From Massilibacillus massiliensis (lineage in GTDB: Bacteria; Bacillota; Negativicutes; FLKF01): a DNA stretch of 64,000 nt. The stretch spans positions 2,741,189 through 2,805,188 of the forward strand of contig NZ_LT575483.1 of the NCBI RefSeq assembly GCF_900086705.1, read 5' to 3'. Shown here piece after piece: positions 9,456-19,282 of this stretch (its first letter is position 1; each line of letters begins with the position of its first letter). The notes below the pieces were generated by a model. That model did no database searches. It was not told the DNA's origin and saw only the letters and a program-made list of their open reading frames with translations. Both the position numbers and the translations under genes were made by a program.

Positions 9456-10805
9456 TTATCCCTGTATTGCAGCCTTACTTTTTGCTTTTTTATTGCTATA
9501 TAACGTATAAATAGATCCCACGATCGCAACACCGATAGAGATCATAAGCAAAAACCAAATGCCTTGATACTCTAAATGGAAACCGCCGTCTTTAACAGCA
9601 AATTGTACCGCCATATAACCACTATACGTCAAGGAAGCTGCTCCGATTAATTGTGTGATGGTATTGATAAAGCCATTCAATGTGCCTGAGGTCTTAAGTG
9701 ACCAATTTTCGGCTATTACTGTATTTAGTATAGATAACAAATTGATGCCCACACCAAGGACAGCGGCAATTGCTCCAAGTACGATTGGTGATGTAAGCGG
9801 CGTAGTTAAAAGATAAATCAGACCGAAGGTAATTGTAAAACTAACAACGAGTAAAGATGCACGTGGAATTTCATATTTTTCTAAAAGATAATCGGAAAGT
9901 TTACCTACAAGTGGCGGGCCAACGATTCTCCCTGCAACATAGCAAGAAGCAATAACTCCACCGGCAATCATTGCTTCGGATTTATCGAGTCCGGCAACTT
10001 GGCTGTAAAAAGTAGCAGCATATAATGGCAACCAACTAGGAATTAGTCGTAACCCTACTGTAAATCCTTGCCATACAAGTATAATAATCCAAAAGGAAGG
10101 GTCCTTTATCGCAGATAGTACCATGGATTTGTAATTGCCTTTTTGGGCGGATTTATTTTCTTCTTTTGCCTGTATTGATTCAAGCCCCATTTCACTAGGA
10201 TCAGAACGAAGAAATACGTAAGATACCACAGCAACCACTAAAATGACAACTGCCATAATAAGTGTAGCTGCCCTCCATGAGCCTACACTCAAAATTGTAA
10301 AACCATCTTTCATAAATAACGCCATGACTGGTAGCAGTAAAAAAGACCAAACTTCACCCATACCGCCGCCTGGACCAGAAAATAGATTCATAGCCAAACC
10401 GCGCTGTTTCTTACTGAACCATCGACCGATAACTGCTACACAAGGAACAAATGCCACAGCACCAACAAAACCAAGTGCGCCTCGTATAATTACTGCTTGA
10501 TTAAAGCTGTCAGCAAAAGCGAACGCGGCAACAAGTAGAGCAGTGATACCTATGCCCAGAGGAATTACTTTTCTGCCGCCTAATAAATCGGTTAGTGTTC
10601 CACAGGTACCTTGTCCTAAAGCATAAGCATAGAAAAAGACGGATCCTAAAATACCAAGTTCAGGCTTACCAATATTCCATTCACCCATGATATAACTTGC
10701 AATGCCTGTATAATTCAGACGAACCAAATTACCAGAAGAATATACAAGAATACAAACCAATAGAACAATCCACTTATAATAATTTTTTCCATAAAACATT
10801 GACAT
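9456..10805 (-). CDS. MFS transporter (OPA-like/anion cation symporter)
   Basis: 449 residues with about 12 membrane segments. N-terminal MSMFYGKNYYKWIVLLVC, RLNYTGIASYIMGEW and GQGTCGTLTDLLGGRK (loop 2-3 motif) are typical of the organophosphate/ACS branch of MFS. First gene of the minus-strand unit with the DUF6282-type and DcuC-type genes. Probably imports the compound processed by its neighbour; substrate unknown. Confidence 0.85.
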   Translation of the reverse strand: MSMFYGKNYYKWIVLLVCILVYSSGNLVRLNYTGIASYIMGEWNIGKPELGILGSVFFYAYALGQGTCGTLTDLLGGRKVIPLGIGITALLVAAFAFADSFNQAVIIRGALGFVGAVAFVPCVAVIGRWFSKKQRGLAMNLFSGPGGGMGEVWSFLLLPVMALFMKDGFTILSVGSWRAATLIMAVVILVVAVVSYVFLRSDPSEMGLESIQAKEENKSAQKGNYKSMVLSAIKDPSFWIIILVWQGFTVGLRLIPSWLPLYAATFYSQVAGLDKSEAMIAGGVIASCYVAGRIVGPPLVGKLSDYLLEKYEIPRASLLVVSFTITFGLIYLLTTPLTSPIVLGAIAAVLGVGINLLSILNTVIAENWSLKTSGTLNGFINTITQLIGAASLTYSGYMAVQFAVKDGGFHLEYQGIWFLLMISIGVAIVGSIYTLYSNKKAKSKAAIQG

Positions 10806-11127
10806 TTACAATCCCCCAATTTTATTTTTTCCATCATCTTCTTAAACAAAATAAAAACAAAAATTTAACAGATAAAAGTCCAAGCGTTTTAAATAAACAT
10901 TCACAATAAATTTGATCCTTACAGCTGTAAAGAAATTACGTATGAATATTCTAAATATTTAAAGTAGTATTTAATAATTAGAAATTATGGCAAAAGACGA
11001 AAAAATATGTCATAGCATAAGTCACCACCCTAATTCAAATAAGAGGGGGGACTCTTTTGTCTCATCTATTCATTTCAATAGATGATTTATCACCTATTGA
11101 AACTTAGCCAAGTAAACGAGTAAGTTT
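10806..11127. other. intergenic region with operator-like palindromes
   Basis: No credible gene. It must hold the promoter of the minus-strand MFS operon. A perfect palindrome TTACAGCTGTAA lies at 10919-10930 about 115 bp upstream of the MFS start and looks like an operator. A second inverted repeat, TTTCAATAG (11073-11081) / CTATTGAAA (11094-11102), lies nearer the hydratase end. No assignment to a regulator is possible from sequence. Confidence 0.4.
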
Positions 11128-11168
11128 AAAAATGTCATATTTTAGACGGGCTAAAATATGACATTTTT
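11128..11168 (-). terminator. Rho-independent terminator downstream of the aconitase-like gene
   Basis: Perfect 18-bp stem AAAAATGTCATATTTTAG (11128-11145) / complement at 11151-11168, 5-base loop. A/T runs at both ends allow termination in both directions; it lies 68 bp past the hydratase stop on the minus strand. Confidence 0.85.
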
Positions 11169-11235
11169 AACTGCGTCTGGATGGCTATAAATGTTTACTT
11201 ATTTATAAAATGGAGATAGAGAAATTTACAAAGGT

Positions 11236-13563
11236 TTATTCGTTTTTATTGTAGTAATTGATGAGACAGCCATCTGCAATAATTTCTCTTTCGCCTGCGG
11301 ATAGATTTTCAAGCTTGAGTGTAATTGGAGTGCGTTTATCTGCTTGAATAAGTTCACCTGGAATTTCAGTGGTTTCAGTGGTTTCAGTGGTGATTGCTTG
11401 ACGAATGTCTGCAATATAAATTAAATCTCCGTCTTCTAATAAAAAAATATCTTTTTTATCTATAGTGAAGGGAATCATGCCCCAATTAATTAGATTACTG
11501 CGATAACGTTTAGTCGCATATTCTACGGCGATGTTGGCATCTCCACCTAAAACACGCTGACAAGAAGCGGCTTGCTCTCTTGCAGAACCATCCCCCGGTT
11601 TTATTGCTACGATGACGCTGCCAATACCAGTTGCACGTATTTGTTCACTGCTTACGTTTCCGTTAAAAGCTGCTGCGAAAATATCTAAAGATTCTTTGGC
11701 GGGCGTTTCTTGATGAAGGAATGCTTGACGTTTCGTTTCTTCGCGTTGTACAGCTTTTGCCCTGTCAACATAGGCAGGAACCTTACGTGATAATGTAAAT
11801 TCAGCCAAGCGTAGTGGGTTAGACCGGTAAGAAGAAGTCTCCCCAGATGGAATTAATTCGTCTGTTGTAGTTACGGGATCATGAATGACCGCACAAACTT
11901 TAAGCAAAAGATTTTTAGGAAGTTGTCTAATTTTTGGCCATTCTACGATATTTGGACCAGAAACTAGCTTTTCGTTTGGTTCAGGATGGTCAAAGCCAAA
12001 GTAAACACGATTTTTGTATATATCGCGATTAAATGTATAATCAGGAATCGTGATATTTTCTTCTGATGCTGCAGTAAGAATACCGTTGTTTTTTGCTGTT
12101 GCGGCGATTGAACGTGCATCCATTAAGGCAACATAAGAGAGCTGTCTATCCGATGGTTTAGAACCTTCACGATGTGGGAAATTTCTTGTTGTGTGGCGAA
12201 TACTAAATTCATTATTCGCAGGTGTATCGCCGGCACCAAAGCATGGCCCGCAAAAGGCAGAGCGGATGCTTGCACCAGAAAGTGTTAAATCAGCAATTGC
12301 ACCATGTTTCATTAATTCCAGAAAAACAGGCTGGCTGGCTGGATATGCGCTCAAAGAGAAGTTATGCAAAGGTGCTTGTCCTAAAATTTTTGCTGCAGAT
12401 ACTAAATTTTCGTAGGAACCACCTGCACAGCCGGCAATGATACCCTGATCAACTTTTAATTTTCCGTTATGGAGTTTATCCATTAGGGTTAGATTGTTTT
12501 TAGAATTTTCTAGTTGCTCCTGACCAAGTTTTTCAACGTGTCTTAAGATATCTGCTGCATTTGCATCGACTTCTGCAATTGTAAATACATTGCTTGGGTG
12601 GAATGGCATCGCAATTACCGGTTCAATTTTAGACAGATCAACTTCAACTGCACCTTGATAATACGCGATTTCTTTTGGTTGAAGTTTTTGATAATCCTCC
12701 GGGCGACCATGTACTTTATAATAAGATGCTGTTTTTTCATCGGTACACCAGATGGAACTTAAACAAGTCGTTTCTGTTGTCATGACATCGATTCCATTAC
12801 GGAAATCCATGCTCAAATTACTGATACCCGGACCGACGAACTCCATAACTTTATTTTTCACATAACCTTTGTCAAAGACGGCTTTGATAATGCTCAAGGC
12901 TACATCTTGAGGACCGACATTTGCCTTAGGTGCACCTTTCAAGTAAATGGCGATAACGTCTGGATATTTTATATCATAGGTATGGCTGAGCAGTTGTTTT
13001 ACAATTTCCCCGCCACCTTCACCGATTGCCATGGTGCCTAATGCACCGTAACGGGTATGACTGTCAGAACCGAGAATCATTTTTCCACAGCCTGCCATCG
13101 TTTCACGCATGAATTGATGAATGACTGCTTGATGTGGCGGCACGAAAATTCCGCCGAATTTTTTTGCTGCCGAGTAACCAAAAACGTGATCATCTTCATT
13201 GATTGTGCCACCGACAGCACAAAGACTATTATGGCAGTTTGTTAATACATAAGGTACAGGAAATTTTTTTAGTCCGCTGGCAATTGCGGTTTGCAAAATA
13301 CCGACAAAAGTAATATCATGTGAAGTTAAAGCATCAAATTTAATTTTTAAATTATTCATTAAGGCATTGTTATTGTGCTTTTTTAAGATTTGATAAGCTA
13401 TAGTACCTTTAATCGCTTTTTCTTTAGAAATGTTATCTGTTAAAGGTGTTATAGTATTGTGTGGCAGCTGTGAATTTAATGTTGATAAATCAAATTTAGT
13501 GTTTTCACTGGTAAGAAGCACGCCATTGATTAAATAGCAGCCGCTATCAGATAATTGAATCAT
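11236..13563 (-). CDS. aconitase-superfamily hydratase (YbhJ-like)
   Basis: 775 residues. The aconitase landmarks are present: [12 protein letters not shown], the first cluster cysteine in [11 protein letters not shown] and the paired cysteines in [13 protein letters not shown] that bind the [4Fe-4S] cluster; the swivel domain follows. The overall layout resembles the YbhJ-type hydratase rather than canonical AcnA/AcnB. It is divergent from a LysR regulator that precedes the citrate lyase operon, so it may isomerise citrate/isocitrate or hydrate a related tricarboxylate for that pathway (inference). A 9-bp tandem repeat (three units, 11364-11390) encodes TTETTETTE near the C-terminus, in a linker. 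Confidence 0.85.
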   Translation of the reverse strand: MIQLSDSGCYLINGVLLTSENTKFDLSTLNSQLPHNTITPLTDNISKEKAIKGTIAYQILKKHNNNALMNNLKIKFDALTSHDITFVGILQTAIASGLKKFPVPYVLTNCHNSLCAVGGTINEDDHVFGYSAAKKFGGIFVPPHQAVIHQFMRETMAGCGKMILGSDSHTRYGALGTMAIGEGGGEIVKQLLSHTYDIKYPDVIAIYLKGAPKANVGPQDVALSIIKAVFDKGYVKNKVMEFVGPGISNLSMDFRNGIDVMTTETTCLSSIWCTDEKTASYYKVHGRPEDYQKLQPKEIAYYQGAVEVDLSKIEPVIAMPFHPSNVFTIAEVDANAADILRHVEKLGQEQLENSKNNLTLMDKLHNGKLKVDQGIIAGCAGGSYENLVSAAKILGQAPLHNFSLSAYPASQPVFLELMKHGAIADLTLSGASIRSAFCGPCFGAGDTPANNEFSIRHTTRNFPHREGSKPSDRQLSYVALMDARSIAATAKNNGILTAASEENITIPDYTFNRDIYKNRVYFGFDHPEPNEKLVSGPNIVEWPKIRQLPKNLLLKVCAVIHDPVTTTDELIPSGETSSYRSNPLRLAEFTLSRKVPAYVDRAKAVQREETKRQAFLHQETPAKESLDIFAAAFNGNVSSEQIRATGIGSVIVAIKPGDGSAREQAASCQRVLGGDANIAVEYATKRYRSNLINWGMIPFTIDKKDIFLLEDGDLIYIADIRQAITTETTETTEIPGELIQADKRTPITLKLENLSAGEREIIADGCLINYYNKNE

Positions 13564-13752
13564 GAATCATTTACCTCCAATTGTTATGCGATCTTTTAAA
13601 ACTGAAAAAATTATCAGATAATTAATTAAATTCTGTCTCATATTATAAAGAGATATTTGATGTTGGACAAATAACGATATTTTATTTCTATAGATAAATT
13701 AAAACTATTATTCATTAAATTATTTTTATGGTATATATGATTTAGAGATTTT

Positions 13753-14658
13753 ATGAAAGGAATGTCGAATAGAGAACTAATCGGCAAGGTTGCTCTGATG
13801 GAAAATAAAGATTGGAATATTTTATTAACATTAAATAATGAAAAAAATATTACAAAAGCTGCGCAACTTTTGTATATGTCACAGCCAGCACTTACTTCTA
13901 AAATCAAGCATATAGAACAAGAATTAGGTGTTCAGCTCATATTAAGAAGAGCACGAGGAATTCAGTTTACACCTGAGGGAGAGTATGTGATTGGTAAAGC
14001 TGAAGAAATGGTTGAGCAACTGAAAAATATAAAAAATGAGTTGCGGAATTTTTCGAATTCACTGTCTGGTACAATTGAAATTTGTGCATCACATTATTTT
14101 ACGATGTATAGATTGCCAAGAATTTTAAAACTATTTAAACAAAAATATCCGGAGGCAGATTTTAAAGTAAAAACAAACTGGTCAAAAAATTTATTTAGTA
14201 TAGTGAATAGCAATAAGGCACATGTAGGTTTTGTAAATATAGATTATGGCGGTTGTGATAATGTTTACTTACTTTGCGAAGAGCCTATATGCATTGCATC
14301 AACCGAACCATTTCAAATGAAAGATCTTGCGACATTACCTCGGATTGAGTATCAACGTGATTATCTTTTAAAAATGCAAATTGATAAATGGTGGAGAGAG
14401 CATTTTGATCGCCCGCCGATGATTAATATGCATGTAGATAAAATTACAACTTGTCGGGAGATGGTATCCTACGGCTTGGGTTATGCAATTTTGCCGGAGT
14501 CTATTACCTTAAATATACCGAATATTCATAGAGCTTACTTAGTGAATCAGAGTGGTGAAAAAATTATGAGGCAAAACTGGATGGTTTATAATCATGGTGA
14601 TTTCGACATTCCAATCGTTAAAGTATTTATTCAATTCGTAAAAAATATGGTGTTCTAA
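13753..14658 (+). CDS. LysR-family transcriptional regulator of the citrate locus
   Basis: 301 residues from ATG 13753 or 286 from ATG 13798; the second start gives a canonical LysR N-terminus (MENKDWNILLTLNNEKNITKAAQ) but neither has a strong ribosome site. HTH residues AAQLLYMSQPALTSKIKHIEQELGV, followed by a ligand-binding domain. It is divergent from the aconitase-like gene and 259 bp upstream of citD, so it likely controls both, with a small acid such as citrate as effector (inference). Confidence 0.9.
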   Translation: MKGMSNRELIGKVALMENKDWNILLTLNNEKNITKAAQLLYMSQPALTSKIKHIEQELGVQLILRRARGIQFTPEGEYVIGKAEEMVEQLKNIKNELRNFSNSLSGTIEICASHYFTMYRLPRILKLFKQKYPEADFKVKTNWSKNLFSIVNSNKAHVGFVNIDYGGCDNVYLLCEEPICIASTEPFQMKDLATLPRIEYQRDYLLKMQIDKWWREHFDRPPMINMHVDKITTCREMVSYGLGYAILPESITLNIPNIHRAYLVNQSGEKIMRQNWMVYNHGDFDIPIVKVFIQFVKNMVF

Positions 14659-14917
14659 GAAAAAAGGAGTAATTGCAGCATAAGAACTTTAAGAGAATCA
14701 TGTATTATCTGAATTTTCTATCGCACCCAATCATAAATCTTTATTTTTTTTATTAGGATATCTTCGCTATAATTTAGATGTGGAATAAAGTTATATCAAT
14801 CTGCAAATCTAAATCAATAAAATTTATATTACGATAATACAAAACTATCGTGATGTAAATTGTAATTTAAATGTATGCAATGGATTAAGATTGCAATTAA
14901 AAAAAGAAGGTGAAGAG
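14659..14917 (+). promoter_or_regulatory. promoter region of the cit operon
   Basis: TATAAT at 14768-14773 with a T-rich, non-consensus -35. Downstream is an inverted repeat ACGATA (14831-14836) / TATCGT (14846-14851), spaced as a possible LysR-type or other operator. Transcript start not provable from sequence. Confidence 0.4.
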
Positions 14918-15208
14918 ATGGAATTAATCTCAACGGGAAGAGCTGGGACATTAGAATCCGGTGATATCAGCATTGTGGTTGAAAAAAATGCAGATGCCGG
15001 CATTGTGATTGATCTTGACAGCACGGTGGCCAGCTTGTTTGGCAGAGAAATTAAAGAAGTGATTACAAAAACATTAAGTACGTATGGTTTCACCAGCGGC
15101 ATTAAAGTTACAGCGCTAGATAAAGGCGCATTAAATTGTACGATCATTGCAAGAGTAACAGCAGCATTATATCGTGCAGCCGGAAGTACGGAATTTAACT
15201 GGAAATAA
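14918..15208 (+). CDS. citD: citrate lyase acyl carrier protein (gamma subunit)
   Basis: 96 residues from ATG 14918, chosen for the AGAAGGTGAAGAG site just upstream; a start at 14891 would lack one. STGRAGTLESGDISI near the N-terminus carries the serine that receives the phosphoribosyl-dephospho-CoA group, and DKGALNCTIIARV is the conserved C-terminal segment. First gene of citDEFXCG. The protein carries acetyl/citryl thioesters between CitF and CitE. Confidence 0.95.
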   Translation: MELISTGRAGTLESGDISIVVEKNADAGIVIDLDSTVASLFGREIKEVITKTLSTYGFTSGIKVTALDKGALNCTIIARVTAALYRAAGSTEFNWK

Positions 15209-15237
15209 AGCAAACGTAAGGAAGGAATGGTAAAGAA

Positions 15238-16143
15238 ATGGCGATCAAACAAAGATTGCGCAGAACGATGATGTTTATTCCTGGAAACAATCCTGGAATG
15301 ATGCGTGATGCACATATATATGGTTCAGATTCTATTATGTTTGACCTTGAAGATGCGGTATCTATGGCTGAAAAGGATGCGGCACGATTGCTGGTATTTC
15401 AGGCAATCAAAACGATTGATTACGGTGATACGGAAATCGTTGTTCGTATTAATCCGTTGAACACTCCTTATGGCAAAGCAGATATTGAAGCGATGGTAGT
15501 TGCTGGCGCACATGTACTTCGTATGCCAAAAACGGAAACACCGGAAGATATTACAGAATGCGAAGCTTATATTGCAGAAATGGAAAAGAAACATCATATT
15601 CCTGTCGGTACGACACTGATGATGGCAGCAATTGAAGGCGCTCTTGGCGTAATTAATGCACATAAAATCGCGACTTCTTCGGATCGTTTGATCGGAATTG
15701 CAATCGGTGCAGAGGATTATTGTGCAAATTTAAAAGCGAATAGAACGAAAAGCGGGACAGAGTTGCAATTGGCACGTGAAACCATTGTGGTTGCTGCAAG
15801 AGCGGCAGGTATTGATGCCTTAGACACAGTGTTTTCTGATGTAAACGATGAAGAACAATTGATCTATGAAGCGAATTTAGTAAAGGAAATGGGTTTTGAC
15901 GGAAAATCGGTGATTAATCCACGTCAGATTGGCCCCGTACATAAAGTCTTTGCTCCAACCGAAAAAGAAATTGAGAAAGCAAAACGAATTATTGCGGCAA
16001 TTAAGGAAGCGGAAGCAAAAGGATCGGGTGTTATCAGCCTGAATGGAAAAATGGTGGATAGACCGGTTGTCATTCGCGCAGAACGCACAATTGAGCTTGC
16101 AATTGCATCTGGAATTTTAGTCCCCGAGGAGGTAGAAGCATGA
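15238..16143 (+). CDS. citE: citrate lyase beta subunit (citryl-ACP lyase)
   Basis: 301 residues, CitE/HpcH aldolase barrel. RTMMFIPGNNPGMM at the N-terminus, MFDLEDAV (metal/CoA site) and the arginine of VRINPLNTPYG are characteristic. Cleaves citryl-ACP to oxaloacetate and acetyl-ACP. Its 3' end overlaps the citF start (ATGA), consistent with coupled synthesis of complex subunits. Confidence 0.96.
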   Translation: MAIKQRLRRTMMFIPGNNPGMMRDAHIYGSDSIMFDLEDAVSMAEKDAARLLVFQAIKTIDYGDTEIVVRINPLNTPYGKADIEAMVVAGAHVLRMPKTETPEDITECEAYIAEMEKKHHIPVGTTLMMAAIEGALGVINAHKIATSSDRLIGIAIGAEDYCANLKANRTKSGTELQLARETIVVAARAAGIDALDTVFSDVNDEEQLIYEANLVKEMGFDGKSVINPRQIGPVHKVFAPTEKEIEKAKRIIAAIKEAEAKGSGVISLNGKMVDRPVVIRAERTIELAIASGILVPEEVEA

Positions 16144-17678
16144 AAAATGCAATCAATCATGAAATCTCAGCAGAGCTTTTGCAGCATTTAGACTTGGAAT
16201 TTTATCATGCTGAAGGAGAGCATAAAGATTACGCTACGTTGAATGAACGCCTTGCGAAAAATGGTAAATTGTTGTCTTCTTTAGAAGAAGCAATTCATAA
16301 ATCAGGGCTGAAAGATGGTATGACAATTTCTTTTCACCATCATTTTCGTAATGGTGACTATATCCTAAACATGGTTATGCATAAACTTTCCGAAATGGGC
16401 TTTAAAAATTTAACGGTCGCATCTTCCAGCCTTTCTACTGCACATGCACCGCTGATCGAACACATTAAAAGTGGTGTGGTAAGAAAAATTGAAACTTCCG
16501 GCATGCGTGGGGATTTGGCAGATGCAATTTCGCACGGACTGATGAAAGAGCCTGTTATTTTCCGCAGTCATGGCGGACGTGCCTCGGCGATTGCGAATGG
16601 CAGTTTACATATTGATGTAGCTTTTCTTGGCGCACCTTCTTCTGATGTTTTCGGTAATGCCAGCGGTATTTATACCAACGAAGAAGGAAAATCAATTTGC
16701 GGTTCACTTGGCTATGCAAAAGTTGATGCACGTTACGCAGATACAACCATTATTCTTACGGATAATCTTGTTCCGTTTCCAAATGCGCCGGCATCGATTC
16801 CAGCGACGGATGTTGATTATGTAATTCAGGTGGAAGCACTTGGCGATTCCAGTAAAATTTCTTCTGGAGCGACTCGTTTTACGAAAAATCCTCGTGATTT
16901 ATTGATTGCTGAAGCGGCGGCAAAAGTAATCCAGGCATCGGGTTATTTTAAAGATGGATTTTCAATTCAAACTGGATCTGGCGGTGCTGCACTTGCCGTT
17001 ACACGGTTTATCAGCGAAGAAATGATCAAACGTGATATGAAAGCACGCTTTGCACTTGGTGGAATTACTGCGCAGATTGTAAAACTTCACGAAGAAGGTT
17101 TAATTGGAAAAATCCTTGATGTACAAGGATTTGACACAAGTGCTGCCGAATCTCTGATTCATAATTTAAATCACATTGAAGTGGATGGCAATCAATATGC
17201 AAGTCCATTTAATGAGGGATCTGCGATTCATCAGCTTGACATTGTGATCTTATCGGCTTTAGAAGTCGATGTAAATTTTAATGTCAATGTATTGACTGGT
17301 TCTGATGGTGTGATTCGCGGCGCAATTGGCGGACATCCGGATACTGCGAGCAAAGCAGCACTTACCGTGCTGGTTTCACCAGTGATTCGCGGACGGATTC
17401 CTTGTATTTTAGATAAGGTCAATACCTTGGTTACGCCGGGGGCTGTTTGTGATGTCCTTGTTACGGATCAAGGCATTGCAGTGAATCCAAATCGGCCGGA
17501 AGTAAAGGAAAGACTCATGAAAGCTGGTTTAAAAGTTACAACCATTGAAGCCTTGAAAGACAGTGCCGAAAAAGTTGTCGGTACACCGGATGCATTACAA
17601 TTTACAGATAAAGTAGTCGGGGTAGTTACGCATCCGGATGGCAGGGTTTTGGATGTGATCCATGAGGTGAAAGCATAA
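16140..17678 (+). CDS. citF: citrate lyase alpha subunit (citrate:acetyl-ACP transferase)
   Basis: 512 residues, full length for CitF. GMTISFHHHFRNGDY near residue 60 and the C-terminal LVTDQGIAVNPNRPE are conserved family segments. Exchanges acetyl for citryl on CitD. Start overlaps citE by four bases; citX starts two bases after its stop. Confidence 0.96.
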   Translation: MKNAINHEISAELLQHLDLEFYHAEGEHKDYATLNERLAKNGKLLSSLEEAIHKSGLKDGMTISFHHHFRNGDYILNMVMHKLSEMGFKNLTVASSSLSTAHAPLIEHIKSGVVRKIETSGMRGDLADAISHGLMKEPVIFRSHGGRASAIANGSLHIDVAFLGAPSSDVFGNASGIYTNEEGKSICGSLGYAKVDARYADTTIILTDNLVPFPNAPASIPATDVDYVIQVEALGDSSKISSGATRFTKNPRDLLIAEAAAKVIQASGYFKDGFSIQTGSGGAALAVTRFISEEMIKRDMKARFALGGITAQIVKLHEEGLIGKILDVQGFDTSAAESLIHNLNHIEVDGNQYASPFNEGSAIHQLDIVILSALEVDVNFNVNVLTGSDGVIRGAIGGHPDTASKAALTVLVSPVIRGRIPCILDKVNTLVTPGAVCDVLVTDQGIAVNPNRPEVKERLMKAGLKVTTIEALKDSAEKVVGTPDALQFTDKVVGVVTHPDGRVLDVIHEVKA

Positions 17679-17679
17679 A

Positions 17680-18213
17680 ATGTCTCATGCGTTTTTTGAA
17701 GGAATTACGGTAACTTTAGAAGAGGTATTGAAAAATAAAGAAGCCCGCGCTGATTTACAGCGCGAGCTTCTTGTACAATATAGGAACCCGATCATTTCTT
17801 TTACGATCAACATGCCGGGAGAGGTAAAACTAAACAATGCGGCACGGCTATTATATAAAGCCGGATTGACGCGAATTGAAAGTGCCTGCATGCAGGCGGG
17901 GGCTGCGATTTGCACGATTCGTCGTGCAGAACGTTTTACAGGCTTGGAAGCCTTTTTTTCGGTTTCTTGTGATGCAGCGTTATTAAAGAAACTTGCTTGT
18001 AAGATCGAAGATCAAGATCAGGTTGGCAGATTATTGGACATCGATGTATTGGACGTTGATGGGATACCGATTAGCCGCAGTGCACTTGGTTTGCCTAAAC
18101 GCAAATGCTTGCTGTGTGAGCAGGATGCAGTCATTTGTACGAGAATGCGGCAGCATACAGTAGAACAATTGTTGCAACAGATTGAAAAAGTTGTGAGCAA
18201 AATGCAAACCTAA
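17680..18213 (+). CDS. citX: apo-citrate lyase phosphoribosyl-dephospho-CoA transferase
   Basis: 177 residues. The N-terminal half has the CitX signature: LVQYRNPIISFTINMPGEVK and then the arginine-containing CTIRRAERFTGLEAFFSV. RKCLLCEQDAVICTRMR near the C-terminus is the conserved cysteine-rich segment. Attaches the prosthetic group made by CitG to CitD. Overlaps the end of citF region tightly (1 bp gap). Confidence 0.94.
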   Translation: MSHAFFEGITVTLEEVLKNKEARADLQRELLVQYRNPIISFTINMPGEVKLNNAARLLYKAGLTRIESACMQAGAAICTIRRAERFTGLEAFFSVSCDAALLKKLACKIEDQDQVGRLLDIDVLDVDGIPISRSALGLPKRKCLLCEQDAVICTRMRQHTVEQLLQQIEKVVSKMQT

Positions 18214-18228
18214 AGCAGGAGGCCAATG

Positions 18229-19269
18229 ATGGAAGATTTTACTGAAGATGCGTTTGAACTGCATGAATTACCACAAAGCTTTAAAGACGGCCGAAAAAAA
18301 GTGGCTGAATTTCTAGCAGGGTTTGACTTAATGTATGATACGATGGATTCTTATGTTGGTTTATTCTCCGGAGAAAAGATGATTGCTGGTGGCGGTTACC
18401 GAGGAACAACTATTAAATGTGTAGCGATAGATCCCAGTTATCAAAGCAGCGGATTATTAAATAAAATCATATCTTATTTATGCAGTGAATTGTGGGCAAA
18501 AGGGGCAGCGAATATTTTTGTGTTTACAAAACCGAGTAATCTCAATTCATTTCGTGGTGCAGGTTTTTATTTGATTGGTAGTGCGCCGGACGCGATTTTA
18601 TTGGAAAGCCAAAAAGATGGCATTGAACGCTATGTACAAGCTTTAAAACCATGTCGACAAAGTGGTGTTCAGGGTGCCATTGTGATGAATGCAAATCCAT
18701 TCACACTAGGGCATCAGTATTTAGTAGAATATGCAGCGAAACATTGCGATCATCTGCATATTTTTGTCGTAGAAGAGGATTTGTCGGATTTTCCTTTTAA
18801 AGTGCGTAAACGATTGATTGAAGAAGGAACAAGAAATTTCAAAAATGTAACGGTGCATAGCGGCGGACCCTATATAATTTCGGCAAATACATTTCCGTCC
18901 TATTTCATTAAGGAATTATCTAGGATAGCCAAAGCTTATGCACAGCTGGATTTAGATATTTTCGCAAAACATATAGCGCCTGCACTTTTCATTACAAAAC
19001 GATTTGTTGGCACTGAGCCAGCAGACGCATTGACCTCCGCCTATCATCAAATCATGCAGCAAGAATTACCTAAATCTGGTGTTGCATCCATCATGCTGGA
19101 GCGAAAAGAAAATTGCGGGCAACCGATATCGGCATCAAGCGTGCGTGCACTTCTTGCAAAAGGGGATTTGGAAGGCGCGAGGTCGCTCGTACCTGCGACT
19201 ACAGCAGATTTTTTTGCAACCCCCGAAGGTATAACTATTATAGACAAATTGCAGCAAAACACGCAGTGA
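18229..19269 (+). CDS. citC: [citrate (pro-3S)-lyase] ligase
   Basis: About 346 residues (ATG 18226 or 18229; an AGGAGG site lies just upstream). The N-terminal GNAT-like domain (to about residue 135) is followed by a nucleotidyltransferase domain with MNANPFTLGHQYLVE, where TLGH is the HxGH-type motif. Acetylates the thiol of the CitD prosthetic group with ATP and acetate, activating the lyase. Usual position in cit operons is first; here it is fifth, after citX. Confidence 0.94.
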   Translation: MEDFTEDAFELHELPQSFKDGRKKVAEFLAGFDLMYDTMDSYVGLFSGEKMIAGGGYRGTTIKCVAIDPSYQSSGLLNKIISYLCSELWAKGAANIFVFTKPSNLNSFRGAGFYLIGSAPDAILLESQKDGIERYVQALKPCRQSGVQGAIVMNANPFTLGHQYLVEYAAKHCDHLHIFVVEEDLSDFPFKVRKRLIEEGTRNFKNVTVHSGGPYIISANTFPSYFIKELSRIAKAYAQLDLDIFAKHIAPALFITKRFVGTEPADALTSAYHQIMQQELPKSGVASIMLERKENCGQPISASSVRALLAKGDLEGARSLVPATTADFFATPEGITIIDKLQQNTQ

Positions 19270-19282
19270 GAGGAGAATTTTT

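Noticed and set aside
15325-15663. Minus-strand frame inside citE
   Set aside because: CitE is clear on the plus strand; no RBS on the minus strand.
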